Origin: Zygnema cylindricum
Taxonomy: Eukaryota; Streptophyta; Zygnematophyceae; Zygnematales; Zygnemataceae
Assembly: GCA_037447655.1 (NCBI GenBank)
Contig: JBBHKE010001075.1
Location: 130,723-194,722, forward strand
DNA length: 64,000 bases
Direction of reading: 5' to 3'
The notes under the pieces were generated by a model that saw only the letters and a program-made list of their open reading frames with translations, ran no database searches and was not told the DNA's origin. The translations under genes and the position numbers were made by a program. This document shows positions 22,921 through 40,778 of the stretch, one piece after another; within the stretch, counting starts at the first letter, position 1, and every line of letters begins with the position of its first letter.

Positions 22921-23566
22921 AGTTTTTGTCTTTATTATGACAAACTGTAGACTTATGACCTGGTTTTCCACAACTGTAACAAACAATCTTTTTCCTGAAG
23001 TTTTCAGTTTCTTTCTTTTTAAATCTACAGTCAGCAGTCTGATGATTGGTTTTTCCACATATAGCACAAGCAGTTACTAACTCAGTACTTTTTACTGACT
23101 GTTTGCCTTTGGCATAAAGAGCTGCATCTGACTCTTTTTCCTCTTTTCTTTTAATTTCAACTTCTTCCTGAATGAAATGTTGACATATTGCATCAAAGTC
23201 TAAAGTAGGTTGACTTTTCAAAGTCGTGATCATCATAGCATACTGTGATGGTATTGACCTAAACAGTGTGAGGATCAAATCATCATCATTCAGTGTTGTG
23301 TCGACTGCGGCTAATTGTAACTTAAGCTCTTTCAGTCTATTAATATAGGTTTCCATTGTATCTCCACTCTCCATACTAAAGTCCAACAATTTCTTTTTTA
23401 GTTGCATAATATTTGACGGATTAGTCCGCTCATGTACAGTTCTTAACTTATCCCACATAGCTTTAGGTTTTTCTAACTCAACTATGTGTAAAAGTTGACA
23501 GTCTTCCACTCCTAGAAAAATTAATGTCGGTGCCTCTTCTTCATTTCTATCATATCCAGTTGCCAT
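22919..23566 (-). pseudogene. copia-2 gag
   Basis: A 215-residue minus-strand frame with a UBN2-type capsid region (WDKLRTVHERTNPSNIMQLK, FSMESGDTMETYINRLKEL) and two CCHC knuckles: CAICGKTNHQTADC and CYSCGKPGHKSTVC. It is the best preserved part of the element, although the upstream start region is disturbed. Confidence 0.85.
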
Positions 23567-23743
23567 TACAGCTTCAGTAGGTTTTAGTTCAATGCCTGTT
23601 ACAATACCCCAGTAATTCTTAAATTTTAGAATTCGGGTCTTTTCATCTTAGCTTTTCATCTTTTCATCTTAGCTTTCCACTGTAAATAATTACTACCATT
23701 AAATTTTTGGATGTCTGTAATTTTACCTAAGGCTCTGATACCA

Positions 23744-24414
23744 TGTTGAGATTCAGAAAAAGTGGCCATAGGATCGTCTAATTACAAGACAGGAAGTTAA
23801 GGAAAACAATTCTCTATATGAGAAAGCAAAGCTTAATTACTGAACAAGAAAGAAGATAGATTAATTCCACGACAAAATAAGCACTCACTGCAAAACTTGC
23901 AGCAAAGGAAAACAATTCTCTATATGAGAAAGCAAAGCTTAATTATTGAACAAGAAAGAAGATAGATTAATTCCACGACAAAATAAGCACTCAGTGCAAA
24001 ACTAGCAGCAGTGAAAAATTGGAGAGAATCATTTAGTAGATTGATGATTAATTGATGCATAGCTTTGGTACATTTTTATATGTGTAGGTGTCGTGTAGAC
24101 CTATGCAACTTGCGTGTCACGTAAAGAAATAGAATCTAACTTGTGACACACGTAGACCAATCAAAGACCGCCAAGTACAAAATGTCCGCTTGCTTTTTCG
24201 TCACGTATACTCAAAATTTGCGGCTACTTGACTTCCCGTACACTACAAGTCAAGGACCACGTTTTCACGAAAACTTGACGTCTACGTATATGTACCTTCA
24301 CGTCTATAAACAGTACATATAACTAACAAGACTCCGGTTGATTTATTCACACGTCACTTTGACTATGTTTGACTTTCTGGTCCTTAGCTGAAAATGGACG
24401 CAGAAATCTTAACA
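23744..24414 (-). repeat. copia-2 5' LTR with internal 106-bp tandem duplication
   Basis: Same ends as the left LTR but 671 bp long. A unit beginning GGAAAACAATTCTCTATATG occurs at 23801 and again at 23907. The left LTR has one unit. Confidence 0.85.
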
Positions 24415-25782
24415 TGAATCACCCGCTCGAATCCGTCTGGCGCCCCAAATTTGGCAACCGAATCCGTTCCGGATCCGACGCCGGCGGTCGGTTAAAGGTC
24501 GGTTATGGTTTCTCTTAACCGTTTGCGACCTTTGCCTTTGATACATAACACTACCAACGGTACTTAATTTGTACCAATGTGTACTTAATGTACAGTCTTT
24601 GACAAGGTGACGTATGTGACTCCACGCAACCAAAATAGTCAATGCGATGATAAATTCCCAGACAAATTTTGTAATTTTACTCGTTGTACTGAACGCAAAC
24701 AGACAAAACATAGCGAATCGTGTACGTTTACTCGTCGCTTGAAATCGTTTGAAATTTTTGAAAAATTACGACAAGTGCAAATATTTTTCGTAATTTTTGA
24801 AAAATTACAACACTTGCGAATATGTGTTTCTATTTGTTTAGCGAAAATAATTTGATGTGAAACACATCGCCGATGTGTTTTAAATACAAGTTTGAAGATG
24901 ACGTTCTTGACGTGGCCGTGGTCGAAAAACACAAGACAACATGTAGTACATTCTAAGCTCGTCAATGACGCAAAATGTACTTCTCCTTTTTTATATTTTT
25001 TTGTACGGTTGAAACTCACGCGGTACGGCGCTAAGTTTTGCAGGACAACGACAGAAAAAAACCCTTACTTTGGCACATGGGGACATACCCTAAGCACCAA
25101 GTATCTATGCACCAACAAATATTCAAACGTACCAACAGCCAAACCATACGAAATGAAACAATAAATAAAATGACGCACTAAAAGGAAACAATGTTGGAAG
25201 GACGCGTCTACGGCCGATCCGCCGATTCGCACAATATTCCAACAACAATCTACGGTGATGTAGACGTGATTAATGACAGCCGTCAAATTCATAAACGGCC
25301 AGATTTTTAAATCCGGACTTCACATCATAAAAGGCATCTGAATCCACGTCGTATCATTTAGAGCCGTCAAATTCATATGTGGCCCAATTTTTGAAATCTC
25401 GATGTCGCATCATAAAAGACCACAAATCCACAACTTTTCACTAGTATTTGATGAAACGTATCACCTCAAACGATTCAACATCAAAAAGCGTTTCTAGCAT
25501 TGATACAAAACTTCTAAACGGTTGAACCAGGAGCGGTAGGATTTAGTACGATATTCTGTCGTGAGGGGTAGGCGTAAGTTACCGTCCGAACGAACTTCAT
25601 GCATGATACATGTACGGATCCTACTTTTTGTTAAATTGTGTATGCCAAAACCAGGATCAACTGTATAAAAAAAACACGTGAAACATAAAGTTTGAAAGTG
25701 TTGAAACGTTTTAACATTTAATTATGCTAACCATCGTTTTAAAATGATAACGGCTCTCGAATTTGCGATACACACCAATGGC
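24415..25782. other. Gene B upstream region, no gene
   Basis: Continues the block duplicated from gene A's upstream (TGAATCACCCGCTCGAATCC compares with 4780-4800). About 24546-24615 is an inverted counterpart of the flanks of the 12.6-13.4 kb foldback element. A 46-bp direct repeat (GAAATTTTTGAAAAATTACG / TTTTTGAAAAATTACAACAC) sits at about 24745-24830. Confidence 0.6.
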
Positions 25783-25790
25783 CACGTGGC
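25783..25790 (+). promoter_or_regulatory. G-box CACGTGGC, gene B promoter
   Basis: Same position and context as in gene A, followed by AAAATCTTACCGTTAAGATT. Confidence 0.6.
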
Positions 25791-25930
25791 AAAATCTTAC
25801 CGTTAAGATTTACGAACCGAAACCATCGTCGGGACCAGGAACTGCGATTTTTTGGCCCTTAGCTTTTTTGCCCCTAACGTCGACCCTTGACTTTTGCTTG
25901 TTTCTGGTTCTCCACCGTCGACTTTTTGCA

Positions 25931-25938
25931 TATAAATA
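25931..25938 (+). promoter_or_regulatory. TATA box, gene B
   Basis: TATAAATA after TTTTTGCA, about 104 nt before the ATG, in the leader conserved with A and C. Confidence 0.7.
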
Positions 25939-26041
25939 CTTCCCTTTTCTCCTCATTTCTTCAGATAAGAAAAGAGAGACTTTGGGGTTTGGGAAAATCA
26001 ACATTCTCTTGAGAGTGATTTTTTTGAAGCTTAATTTCAAA

Positions 26042-31698
<5,657 letters not shown>

Positions 31699-33349
31699 TT
31701 TGAATAAAAATAGATGTTGGATAGAAGAAAAAGGGGCATTACATAAGAGGAATATAGAAAAAAAGACACATTTCATCCATTTTCAAGCAAGTTTGCGATT
31801 TTTCAGAGAGTCAGTTTTCATTGTAGGGCCTTTTACCTTTTTTTGTCCTTCCCTTTTCGTATTCGAGTGTGACTAGGGGTCAGAATTTTGGACATAGAAG
31901 TAACAATCTTAGTTCTGGGATTTTAGTTTGGGTTAATTGTGGGAATTTCTTACTTTTGATAATTTGCAATTTTTTGTTCGATTTTGTACTTTTAATCATT
32001 GCGGAATTTTTTTTGTACTTTTAATGCCTGTGAAGAAAATTTTGCCCTTTCAATCCTTGTGAAAAAACTGGAAACAAATTTTGCTCGTCTACCTCCATAA
32101 ACAATGATTTTTTGCTTTTTTTGAAATGTTATGTTTCGTCTGCCTCTATTTTGAAAGAAGACGATGCTAAGAAATTCCAAGATGTGGATGTGAGACTTGA
32201 ATATTCATTTTTGCATTTAAAACAGTGCATACATTACATATATAGGTATACATGTATGATTACATAGATTAATGCATATATAATATGCATGTACATTATT
32301 GAAATTCCGTTAAAAATAGAAATGGATACAATTTACTTACATATCTATAATTCAACGCATAAATATACATACACGTACATTTATAGAAGTACATGGATAA
32401 CTGCATATATAATATGCACATTGTGTACATCATTGAACTTCGAGGCAAATATGGTAATGGGTACTATACCTATAAGATCTACGTTTTCTCTTCCACGGTA
32501 AAGATGGTAACGGATTCTTCTATTTAGTCCTAGTTGTTATGACTGTAGCTTGCTATCATGCTTGATAAATATTGAAAACTATCGAAAGGGAAAGGGACGG
32601 AGAGGGAAGGGGGGATGGGATAGGGAGGGGGACGGAATAAGAAAAGGAGCAGGTAGGGGGACGGAAACAGAGGAGCTGGTGAAAGAGAGGTAGAGATTGA
32701 GGGGAGAGGGAGAAGGAGAGAGAGGGAAAATAGAAAAAGATTGAGAGAGAAATGTCTGTAAGAAAGGCTTAAAATAAAACTGTGAAACACAGAGGGGGTA
32801 CAAATCCATTTGCAAAAAAGAGATTCACATAAGAAAAAAAAAAAATCTAGAATACAAGTTCATTTTTTTAGCTGTGGAAAAAGCTGGGGAAAATAACGGT
32901 GAAGATCTTTTGAATGTGATACTTTTATCTTGGACGTTGAAATCGGATTTTAATCGGAATTACTCCATGCCTTTCTTGAAAAAAAAATAATTAGGAAATA
33001 TCGGAAAAGACAACAATGCCTCTAATCAAATGTCTGTAATCATATTTCTCTACTCAATACTCCCTAATCAAATGTCTCTAATCAAACACCTCTAATCAAA
33101 TTTCTCTAATCAAATGCCTCTAATCAAATGCCATTTTTTGTGGCCCTGTTTTTCCCCCGTTTGAGCCGAAAATTTGAAAAATAATAATGAAACCAATAAT
33201 GAGTAATCAATATGATAATAGTATAAATATGAACAATATGATAATAAACATGATATAACGATATGATAATATAACATGATATAGGACGATCATATAAACA
33301 TGATCAATATGATGATAACTACAATAATATGATAATATATCGTGATAAC
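31699..33349. other. Gene B downstream region, no gene
   Basis: 31699-32215 matches gene A's downstream region. 32580-32735 is a purine-rich GGGA/GAGA run. 33020-33131 is a short tandem repeat, (CTCTAATCAAATG)n, about eight copies. 33180-33340 is AT-rich with ATGATAAT words. No supported frame. Confidence 0.6.
33020..33131. repeat. 13-bp minisatellite CTCTAATCAAATG
   Basis: About eight imperfect copies (CCTCTAATCAAATG, TCTCTAATCAAAC and so on). Confidence 0.75.
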
Positions 33350-33680
33350 AAAAAAATCAATAATAAATATGATCGATCTGATAATAAGTATGATAGAATG
33401 ATAAATCGATAATATAAATATGATCGATATGATAACAACTATGATGTAATAATACGATATAATAATTAATAATGAAGCGACCTCCCTCAACCGCCTTCAG
33501 TTTTAGGCTTGGCCTATGATGATTTCTGATAATTAAATAAACTATAGGTCCTGATGCCATGAATGATTTTATTTCGATGGCGGTCAGTAGTATATAAGTA
33601 TGTTATGTAGAATTAAATTACAGAATATAGTATAGACTACAATATAGAATGTAGCATAGCATATTATAAAAGGTTTTCGG
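33350..33680. repeat. Block X, duplicated at 37122-37409 plus 42612-42660
   Basis: Shares AATAAATATGATCGATCTGA, GAAGCGACCTCCCTC and ATTAAATAAACTATAGGTCC with the second copy, which copia-3 interrupts. Non-coding. Confidence 0.78.
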
Positions 33681-33684
33681 TTGT

Positions 33685-34340
33685 TTGAAAGGTTCTTTGG
33701 ATGAGTTCCTCTGTACTCGTGGTCGGCAACCTTTCGAGCATCGGGGCCCTGGGAGCCTTCTCCCTTCTTGTCCTCACATTTTTTTTATCGTCTTTTCATC
33801 GTCATTTTATCGATCGTTTTTTCATTGTCTTTCGCCATCTTTTTTTCATCTTTTTATGGTTATGGATAGTCGATGTGTTCTGGGAGGGAGGGCGGGAGGG
33901 AAGGAGTGGGGGAAGGAGCGAGGGGAGGGAAGGAGGGAGAGGAAAGGGAAAGAGAGGAGAGAGCATTTTCCACCGGGCTTGGGGGATATTTGGAGATTCT
34001 TTTGGTGGGTTTTGTTTCTGGTGGTGGTTGTTTCGGTAATTTTTGTTAGTGTTTTGTTTAATATTGTTGTTGTATTGGATTCTTCTTTACGTAAATTTTC
34101 AAAGTTTGTCTTTATGTGTGTGTGCGTGTTTCTTTCAAGTTATTTTCCTTATTTTTTACATCTCGTAGGATTGGCTTTGCAATGTTCTCTGTTTTTCGGT
34201 TGCTTTCTGTCTCTTAGTTTCTTTTTTTCCCATGTACTCAAATGGTTGACCATCGTGCTTTCTTAATAAAAGTCTCACTATTTGTTTTAGTTTTTTTTTG
34301 TTCCTATGTACTCAGATGGTTTACTCTTAATATAATATAT
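33685..34340. other. Spacer with long but unsupported open frame
   Basis: A 193-codon plus-strand frame (33685-34266) crosses a GGGAGGGAAGGAG purine run and T-rich sequence. It has no recognisable domain and an overlapping rival frame, so I do not call a gene. Confidence 0.5.
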
Positions 34341-34915
34341 ATTTTTTCGACCATCGCTATCGAGGATTTTAACAGATTGTAAAATATCTTCTTAGAAGTT
34401 TGTTCATTTAAAAAAGTGATTCTACACGTCGATACTAAAAAGATTATACAGTGATCTTTTTATTTACTTAAATGGCACCGCTTCCTTTGATTAGAGGTTT
34501 GTGCTTAAATCAAGCTTAAAGTCTAGTAAAGCTCAAATGTGTTTCCAAAACTATTTTAACATTGCTCGTAAGACCGATCACTTTTTTAAGAAAATTGTTC
34601 GATGAAATAGTTGTCTGACTAAAAACATGTTCCGGTTGAAATATGAATATATTAAGCTTCTTCCATGCAAATCTTCACAAGCTCGTATTAAGTAATTTTT
34701 TTAAGGCCGAAGGTTGTTTGCAAAGACAAGGGTAAATAAACAGATACATAGAAGTTGAACTTCTTCCCCCCAATATATACAGGTACTCTGTTTTGAGCTG
34801 CATTTCTGCAGATACAATTTCACTTCTAAAACTTCGGAGGTGTGGAGTTTAGAATGCGGTTGCTTGGCAGAATATACTGACAAATACATTCTGAAACTAA
34901 CAAGGATGAGTACTG

Positions 34916-35532
34916 TGTTGGGATATTGTCGTTTCGCGGCATTTCGCGAAGCGTCATACCAACATTTATTTGTTGGACGTGAAGTGTCACGTCATCATAC
35001 AAAATGTACGACGTCGTTTCGTGGCGGTATTTTTGTTAACCGCGAACGAAATGTACTATTTCGTTTCGCGTGACTTTTGTTTGCGTGCGGTGGTATTTCA
35101 TTTTGCATGCAGGTGTTGTCGTGTGACGACACGTGTTTAAGTGAACGTTTGGAGTTAGTCGTTTTGAAGGAAGAAAGCGCGTGCAAATTTCTTCGAGGAA
35201 ACGTCCTTGCAGTGTGCACAGTCAATTAGGGACAGACTTCGTCGCTACGCTAAGTTTTGCTTGTCTTACCTTGTTGTCTCTTAGTACATGTGCAGAGTAT
35301 TGTATCTTACATGATTAAATGTTAGAGGATTAATCTTGGAGTAAGAGATTATTTAAAGAGGAGAGAGAAGAGAGAGAAGAGAGAAAAGAGATGATGTAAA
35401 GAGGCTTCGGCCAAGAACACTTATAAATCTTTTTGGTTGAATATTCCTCTTGTTTATTATGAGCTTCCGCTGTGTAATGATTTATGTTTTGTGAATTATT
35501 AAGAGTGAACGTCTTTTGCTCAAGATCCTACA
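34916..35532. mobile_element. Solo LTR (617 bp)
   Basis: TGTTGGGATATTGTCG to GATCCTACA, flanked by TACTG and TAGTG (4 of 5 target duplication). The paralogous block near gene C has the empty site GATGAGTACTGTAGCTTTT at about 51830-51850. No internal region or second LTR. Confidence 0.75.
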
Positions 35533-36389
35533 TAGTGTAGCTTTTACTATCTGAGAATGTCAGAGAATATCAGCTCTCTGCGATATTTCTATGTGATACA
35601 TCATTTTTGTAAAGGAGTTATTTATTTGCAGTTATTTATCCCACCACTATTTCCCAGGTTCAAATATGTTTACACTTTCCCGTATCTAGGCTTGACTAAA
35701 GTGCATGCACATAACCTTTATCCATCTCTCCATTCCTCTTTTTCTCTCTCCATTGTTTTCTATTTTTTTTCGAAATTGTACTCAATGACATCCGACGAAT
35801 TTTGATCCGTGTACTCAAGTTTCTACCAAAAGAGTGTGATACTATTTTTTTCAAAGGGCAGTCTCATGAACATATTTTACCTTATAACACTTTGTACTTA
35901 GATTGCTCTTAGATACATCTCTATTCCCTCCCACAGTTTGTTGGGTGTTACGATGGATCAAACAACATGACCAACATGCATTTCCTTTGTAATCCACAAC
36001 CTACAATCTATAATGTATGACAACCTAATCTACAATCTACAGTGATATATATGCAACTTGATTATTTACACCTGTCAGATGCATAAGCGGCCAGATTAGT
36101 GAAATCTCGACTTCACATCATAAAAGGCATCTAAATCCACGTCGTGTCATTTGGAGCTGATTCATATGTGGCCCGTTTTTGAAATCTCGATGTCACATCA
36201 TAAAAGACCACAAATCCACAACTTTTGACGATTATCTTAGTAAAACGTATCAGCGTAAACAGATGAGCGACAAAAAACGTTTCTAGCAGTAATACAAACT
36301 TTTACACGGTTTATCCAAGAGAGGTAACATTTAGTATGATAATCTGTCATGAATCGTAGGCATACTAAACTCCCAGTTAGCGTCCGAAC

Positions 36390-36910
36390 CATAGTTCAAA
36401 AGTAGGCGTTTGTATTGTGGGCCTTTTGTTGGCGCTTTTATAGTAAGTTGTGCTATAGGCTTTTCATGTGATCTTCTTAAATCGCTACTTTGATCAGCGA
36501 CCGTCCGATCGTCCGAATCTGGCGATAGTCATATCGTTAGTTGTGTTATGGGCTTTTCATGTGATATTCTTAGATCGCTACTTTGATCAGAGACCGTCCA
36601 ATCGTCCGAATCTGGCGATAGTCATATCGTTAGTTGTGTTATGGGCTTTTCATGTGATATTCTTAGATCACTACTTTGATCAGAGATCGTCGAATCGTCC
36701 AAATCTGACGGGAAAATGATTTTTTTGTCCGTTTTTTTTTACAAATTTAGACATGACGTTTAATTCTCTATCGATCCATGTGCAACTCAATCCTGTTACT
36801 ATTTTATTTCATTTTGCGGCCAGTACAATATGGGTCTTAAGGGTATATTGTATTTTTTGCGTACAATAGGCATATTGTATGGGTGTACTTTCACCTACTT
36901 TTGAACTATG
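36390..36910. mobile_element. hAT-like MITE in orphan promoter D (521 bp)
   Basis: TIRs CATAGTTCAAAAGTAGG and its complement, with an exact 8-bp target duplication GTCCGAAC (36382-36389 and 36911-36918). An 8-bp duplication fits hAT elements. The interior has three tandem copies, about 91 bp each, of a unit with GTTATGGGCTTTTCATGTGA and GACCGTCC (36455-36720). Genes A (GTCAGAAC, 5547-5554) and B (25584-25591) have the empty site. Confidence 0.8.
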
Positions 36911-37087
36911 GTCCGAACAAACCTCATAAATGTACGGATGTACTTTTTGTTAAATTGTGTAAGCCAAAACCATGAAATTAAATACTTGAAACGTAAAAAT
37001 TAAAGTTGTGAAACGTTGAAACATTTAAAATTTTGACCGTCGTTGAAAATGATAACGGCTCTCGAATTTGCCATCCACACTAAAAGC

Positions 37088-37095
37088 CACGTGGC
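37088..37095 (+). promoter_or_regulatory. Orphan G-box CACGTGGC (promoter D)
   Basis: Same context as the promoters of A and B (AAAATCTTACCGTTAAGGTT follows), but the sequence then switches to block X, with no TATA box or signal exon. Confidence 0.55.
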
Positions 37096-37409
37096 AAAAT
37101 CTTACCGTTAAGGTTTACGAAAAAATCAATAATAAATATGATCGATCTGATAATAAGTATGATAGAATAATAAATCGATAATATAAATATGATTAATAAA
37201 ATAACAACTATGATGTAATAATATGATGATATAATAATAATCAATGAAGCGACCTCCCTCGACCGCCTTCAAGATAAGGCTTGGCCTACCATGATGATTT
37301 CTGATAATTAAATAAACTATAGGTCCTGATGCCATGAATAATTTTATTTCAATGGCGGTCAGTAGTATATAAGTATGTAGTGTAGAATTATATTTCAAAA
37401 TATAGTATA

Positions 37410-37978
37410 TAAAAGATTACAAACCAAATAAAATACACACACAACAATGGTGTTCCTCCAAAAATATTCAATATATTAAGCACAATGCAAATACAACTCC
37501 TTTTCTTCCTTCCTTTTTCTTCTGACCTTTTTACGCCTCTTTAATAAGCTACACCTCCAAGAGATAGATGAACCACTAAGTCCCAACAAGTATATATATG
37601 TACACAACTACAACGTGTAAGAGTCAACGCGCCGAAACATACGACCAACAACTGCGAACTGGCTTGAACTACACGGTAAGACTAGAAAAGGTCAACCGTG
37701 AACCGACTTGAACTACACGGTACGACTATACTTTACGTGAACCAACTCGACCAAATAATTTCCACGTCACTTGTATGGTACGACCTGAACTTGCGTGAAA
37801 CGAAACGAACAAACAATTTCTACGTCACTTCAAATATCCAGCGACGAAACTACTTTGTCGCTAACTTCTACGTCACTTCAAATATCTAGCGAGGAGACTA
37901 CTTTCGTCACTGGTCGTCGCTACTTTAGCTACGAGAATATCTCGTCGCTAAGCAAGTGCTCAGTACAATATCCTAACA
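37410..37978 (-). repeat. copia-3 3' LTR
   Basis: Starts TAAAAGATTACAAACC (TG mutated to TA) and ends ATCCTAACA. Contains GCGACGA-rich sequence. Confidence 0.88.
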
Positions 37979-38199
37979 TTCCCCCTCTTACATTCCCCCT
38001 CTTACTGAGACATTCAAAGCCCCCTCTTACTCCATGCCCACTAACTTCTTTCCCATTTCATAAACTTCCTTCAATGCTGCATTGGTTAACATATCAATAG
38101 CTTGTTCTTTTGTAGGAACAAACGCAAATTCAACTTCTTTTTCCGAAACCAAATCTCGAATAAAATGCCACTGAATTTAAATGTGTTTAGTACGCTTAT

Positions 38200-39300
38200 G
38201 CAAAAAAGGATTTTTACCAAGTGCAATGGAGGACATGTTATCACTTAATACTTGCATGCATTCTTTTTCCACTCCAACCTCCGATAGAAATTCTTTAAAC
38301 CACACAACATTTTTCGCAGCATAACATGCAGCCATATACTCCGCCTCCGCTGATTAAAGTGCCACGGTAGGTTGCAAATGGGAATTCCACGAGATGGCTC
38401 CTCCTGCAAGTAAAAACAAATATCCTGGCGTAGACCTTCCTGTATCATGGTCCCCTCTACAGTCGGCATCACAATATCCATAACAACTCAAGCTCTCATC
38501 TTTCTTATAAACAATTCTAAGATTAAGTGTTCCCGCCAAATACTTATACTTAAGAATTTCTTCGAGGCTCCTGTCTTTGTCTTAAAAATCCACTTCGAAT
38601 CTATAGCCTTCTTACCAACTGGTAAGTCTACTTCTTCAAAACTCCCATTTGCTTTCACAGAATTAAACTCCTTTATAAATGATGGTTTCCATTTCTCCTC
38701 CCAGTCGTACGAGTCTCTAGCCTCTTGATATGATTGAGGATCGGCCCGACGATTTTCAGTAATTGCCTTTCATAAGAGGAAAGATTCCGCCCTTCCTTCT
38801 CTAAGTTTGGAAATTGCCCTCTGGTAACTAGTTTGCTTTTTATATGATTGTCCTGGTGAGAATCGTTCCGGTGCCTTCCTTTTCGTGGATCTCTTACTTC
38901 TCCATACGTCCTTTGCAAATTCCTTATCCGAATCATTGCTCTCAATCTTGTCATCGCCCTCATTCTCTAAAGGTGTCTCTTCTAAAGTCACGTTGTTTGT
39001 GTGAGTAGATGATTCTCTAATGACATTGTCTTTTTGTGATTCGTTGCTGGTGGGCTTAGGTTTTTGAATTTTCTCCAAAGTTTTCTCTACAAATCGCATT
39101 TTTTTCTTTGTCCCTACCTTTATCAAGACTTCTTCTTCTTCCTCCTCCTCTCCTGGGAACTTTTCATAATGACCATCCTCCTCGTAATCTTGGGCCTATT
39201 TAGACTCATTAGCTCCTTTCACCATCTATTCCAAATTTTCATTGAACTCCACATTTCTAGACTCTCGGACCCTCCTAGTAACGGGGTTATAAATCCGATA
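38200..39300 (-). pseudogene. copia-3 integrase C-end, RT start and RNase H, RT core deleted
   Basis: On the minus strand, RT begins KWKPSFIKEFNSVKANGSFE and KKAIDSKWIFKTKTG. Within about 15 residues it jumps to LRIVYKKDESLSCYGYCDAD, the RNase H start (DADCRGDHDTGRSTPGYLF). The YVDD-bearing core is absent. The junction is near 38540-38575. Upstream lies the charged linker (KSTKRKAPERFSPGQSYKK). Confidence 0.8.
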
Positions 39301-40778
39301 CTGCATCGAGTTTTCACTATATCCCGAAAAGTATCCTTCCCATGACCGTGCTGCAAACTTCCGCTCCCGATTGCTTTCTTCTACATACCCCATCGCCTCA
39401 CATCCCCAAATCTTTAAATGTTTTACCGTAGGGACTTGCCCACTCTAAAGTTTCTCCAGTGTTTTGTTACCTAAACCCGAGTTTATTCTCCGGTTGGTAA
39501 CATGATTAGCCGCCCTAATTGCCTCTCCCCAAAGACGATGAGTGAGATTTGTCGTATGGAGCATGGCCCTCACCATCTCTTGCAATGTCCGGTTTTTCCT
39601 CTATGTTATTCCATTTGATTCTGGGGAATAAGGAGTTGTGAACTGCTGCTTAATCCCCGTCCCCTTACTGTATTCAGCGAAGGCAAGAAATTCACCTCCA
39701 CGGTCCGATCGTACTGGTTTTACCTGCCTCCTACTTTCCCTCTCAGGCATAACCACAAAGTCTTTAAATGTCTCTAATGCTTTTAACTTTGCCTACAAAG
39801 GGTACACCCATGTCTTCCTGCTGAAATCATCAACTATCACCATAATGTATTTATTTTTCCAATGGTTTCTTGATGTATGTCACCACAAAGGTCTACATGA
39901 ACTAGGTCTAAAGGGACATTCGCCTTGAACTGAAGGTCATTCACCGGGTGAGGCTTCCTTTTATGCTTCCCTTTTGTGCATCCTACACATCCGATAACTT
40001 TTTCTCCTGTCGTCACGTCTAGTCCTTGAAGCGCACCATGACGAATCATCTCTTTGATATTACTTTGTGGAGTGTGAAACATACGATGATGCCACAACGT
40101 GAGGTCCTCTTTGTTGACCTCTGTCGAATGAAGGTTCCCTTCTTTGTCAGCCGTCCTATATTCTGGTTTTCTCCAAATCAGCCTACTTTGCATATTTTAA
40201 GTTACAACCCCTTCTGCAAATGGTCCTGTTTTACTAATCAAAATGATTCTACCCCCTTCCATGCATGTGGCTCTTCCACCTTTCCTCCGAAGTTGTGGGA
40301 CACTTAAGAAATTGATGCACCCCCCCGGATTATAAAGCATATTATTAAAACGTACTCTATTGACTCTTGTTTTCCCATCCCTATCTTGTGTCGGTAAATC
40401 CAATCGTACTATTCCCACTGTATCAATAACCATCATCAAACCATTAACCACTATGATGGATTTTGGTATAGTGAGTTTTCTTATATCACTGAATAGTCCT
40501 GGGTGTGAACACATGTGATGGGTAGCACCTGAGTCTATGATCCAATCGTTAAATTTTCCTTTACTCATTTTGCCTCGTTTGTGAAATACGATTTCCTCTT
40601 TTTCCTGTGATTCCTCCATGAGTGAAACGAAGAATTCTTGATCATGTCCCAGTGGCCCCTCCTCAACAAAATCCCTTCTACTTGATGAACCAATTCCTCC
40701 ACTTCCTCCGCCTCTAAATTGTCCCCTCCGCGATTTTTTCCCTTGTTTTGATAACAACCGCGACCAGTGTGTCCCCAT
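39300..40778 (-). pseudogene. copia-3 protease and integrase
   Basis: Protease WIIDSGATHHMCSHPGLF (40560-40480), GAG-pre-integrase LWHHRMFHTPQSNIKEMIRH, zinc finger CVGCTKGKHKRKPHP and integrase start VHVDLCGD. The core continues with stops and frameshifts between 39300 and 39840. Confidence 0.82.

Larger units (their letters stand above)
14047..24414 (-). mobile_element. copia-2: Ty1/copia retrotransposon, broken, carrying copia-1
   Basis: LTRs of the TGTTGAG...CTTAACA type lie at 14047-14599 and 23744-24414. The minus-strand primer site next to the right LTR is TGGTATCAGAGC, the plant initiator-Met tRNA complement. A polypurine tract (CCCCCTCTCT on the plus strand) adjoins the left LTR. 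Gag, protease, integrase, RT and RNase H fragments run right to left, in the copia order, with multiple breaks. The RT core is missing where copia-1 sits. Flanks TTAAT and TGAAT are a 4-of-5 target duplication. An empty related site exists near 4775-4790. Confidence 0.88.
34345..37115. repeat. Upstream block D, paralogous to 51290-53365 before gene C
   Basis: Collinear landmarks: CCCCCCAATATATACAGGTAC (34768 and 51691), GAATGCGGTTGCTTGGCAGA (34853 and 51777), CAATGACATCCGACGAATTT (35783 and 52188), GTCAGATGCATAAGCGGC (36067 and 52478), and the G-box (37088 and 53358). It breaks off into block X where a gene would begin, so D is an orphan promoter region. Confidence 0.82.

Noticed and set aside
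33020-33131. CRISPR-like regular repeat
   Set aside because: Simple 13-bp tandem array without spacers, in plant DNA.
33685-34266. 193-codon plus-strand frame
   Set aside because: Crosses a purine run and T-rich sequence, has a competing overlapping frame, no domain and no paralogue at the duplicated flank.
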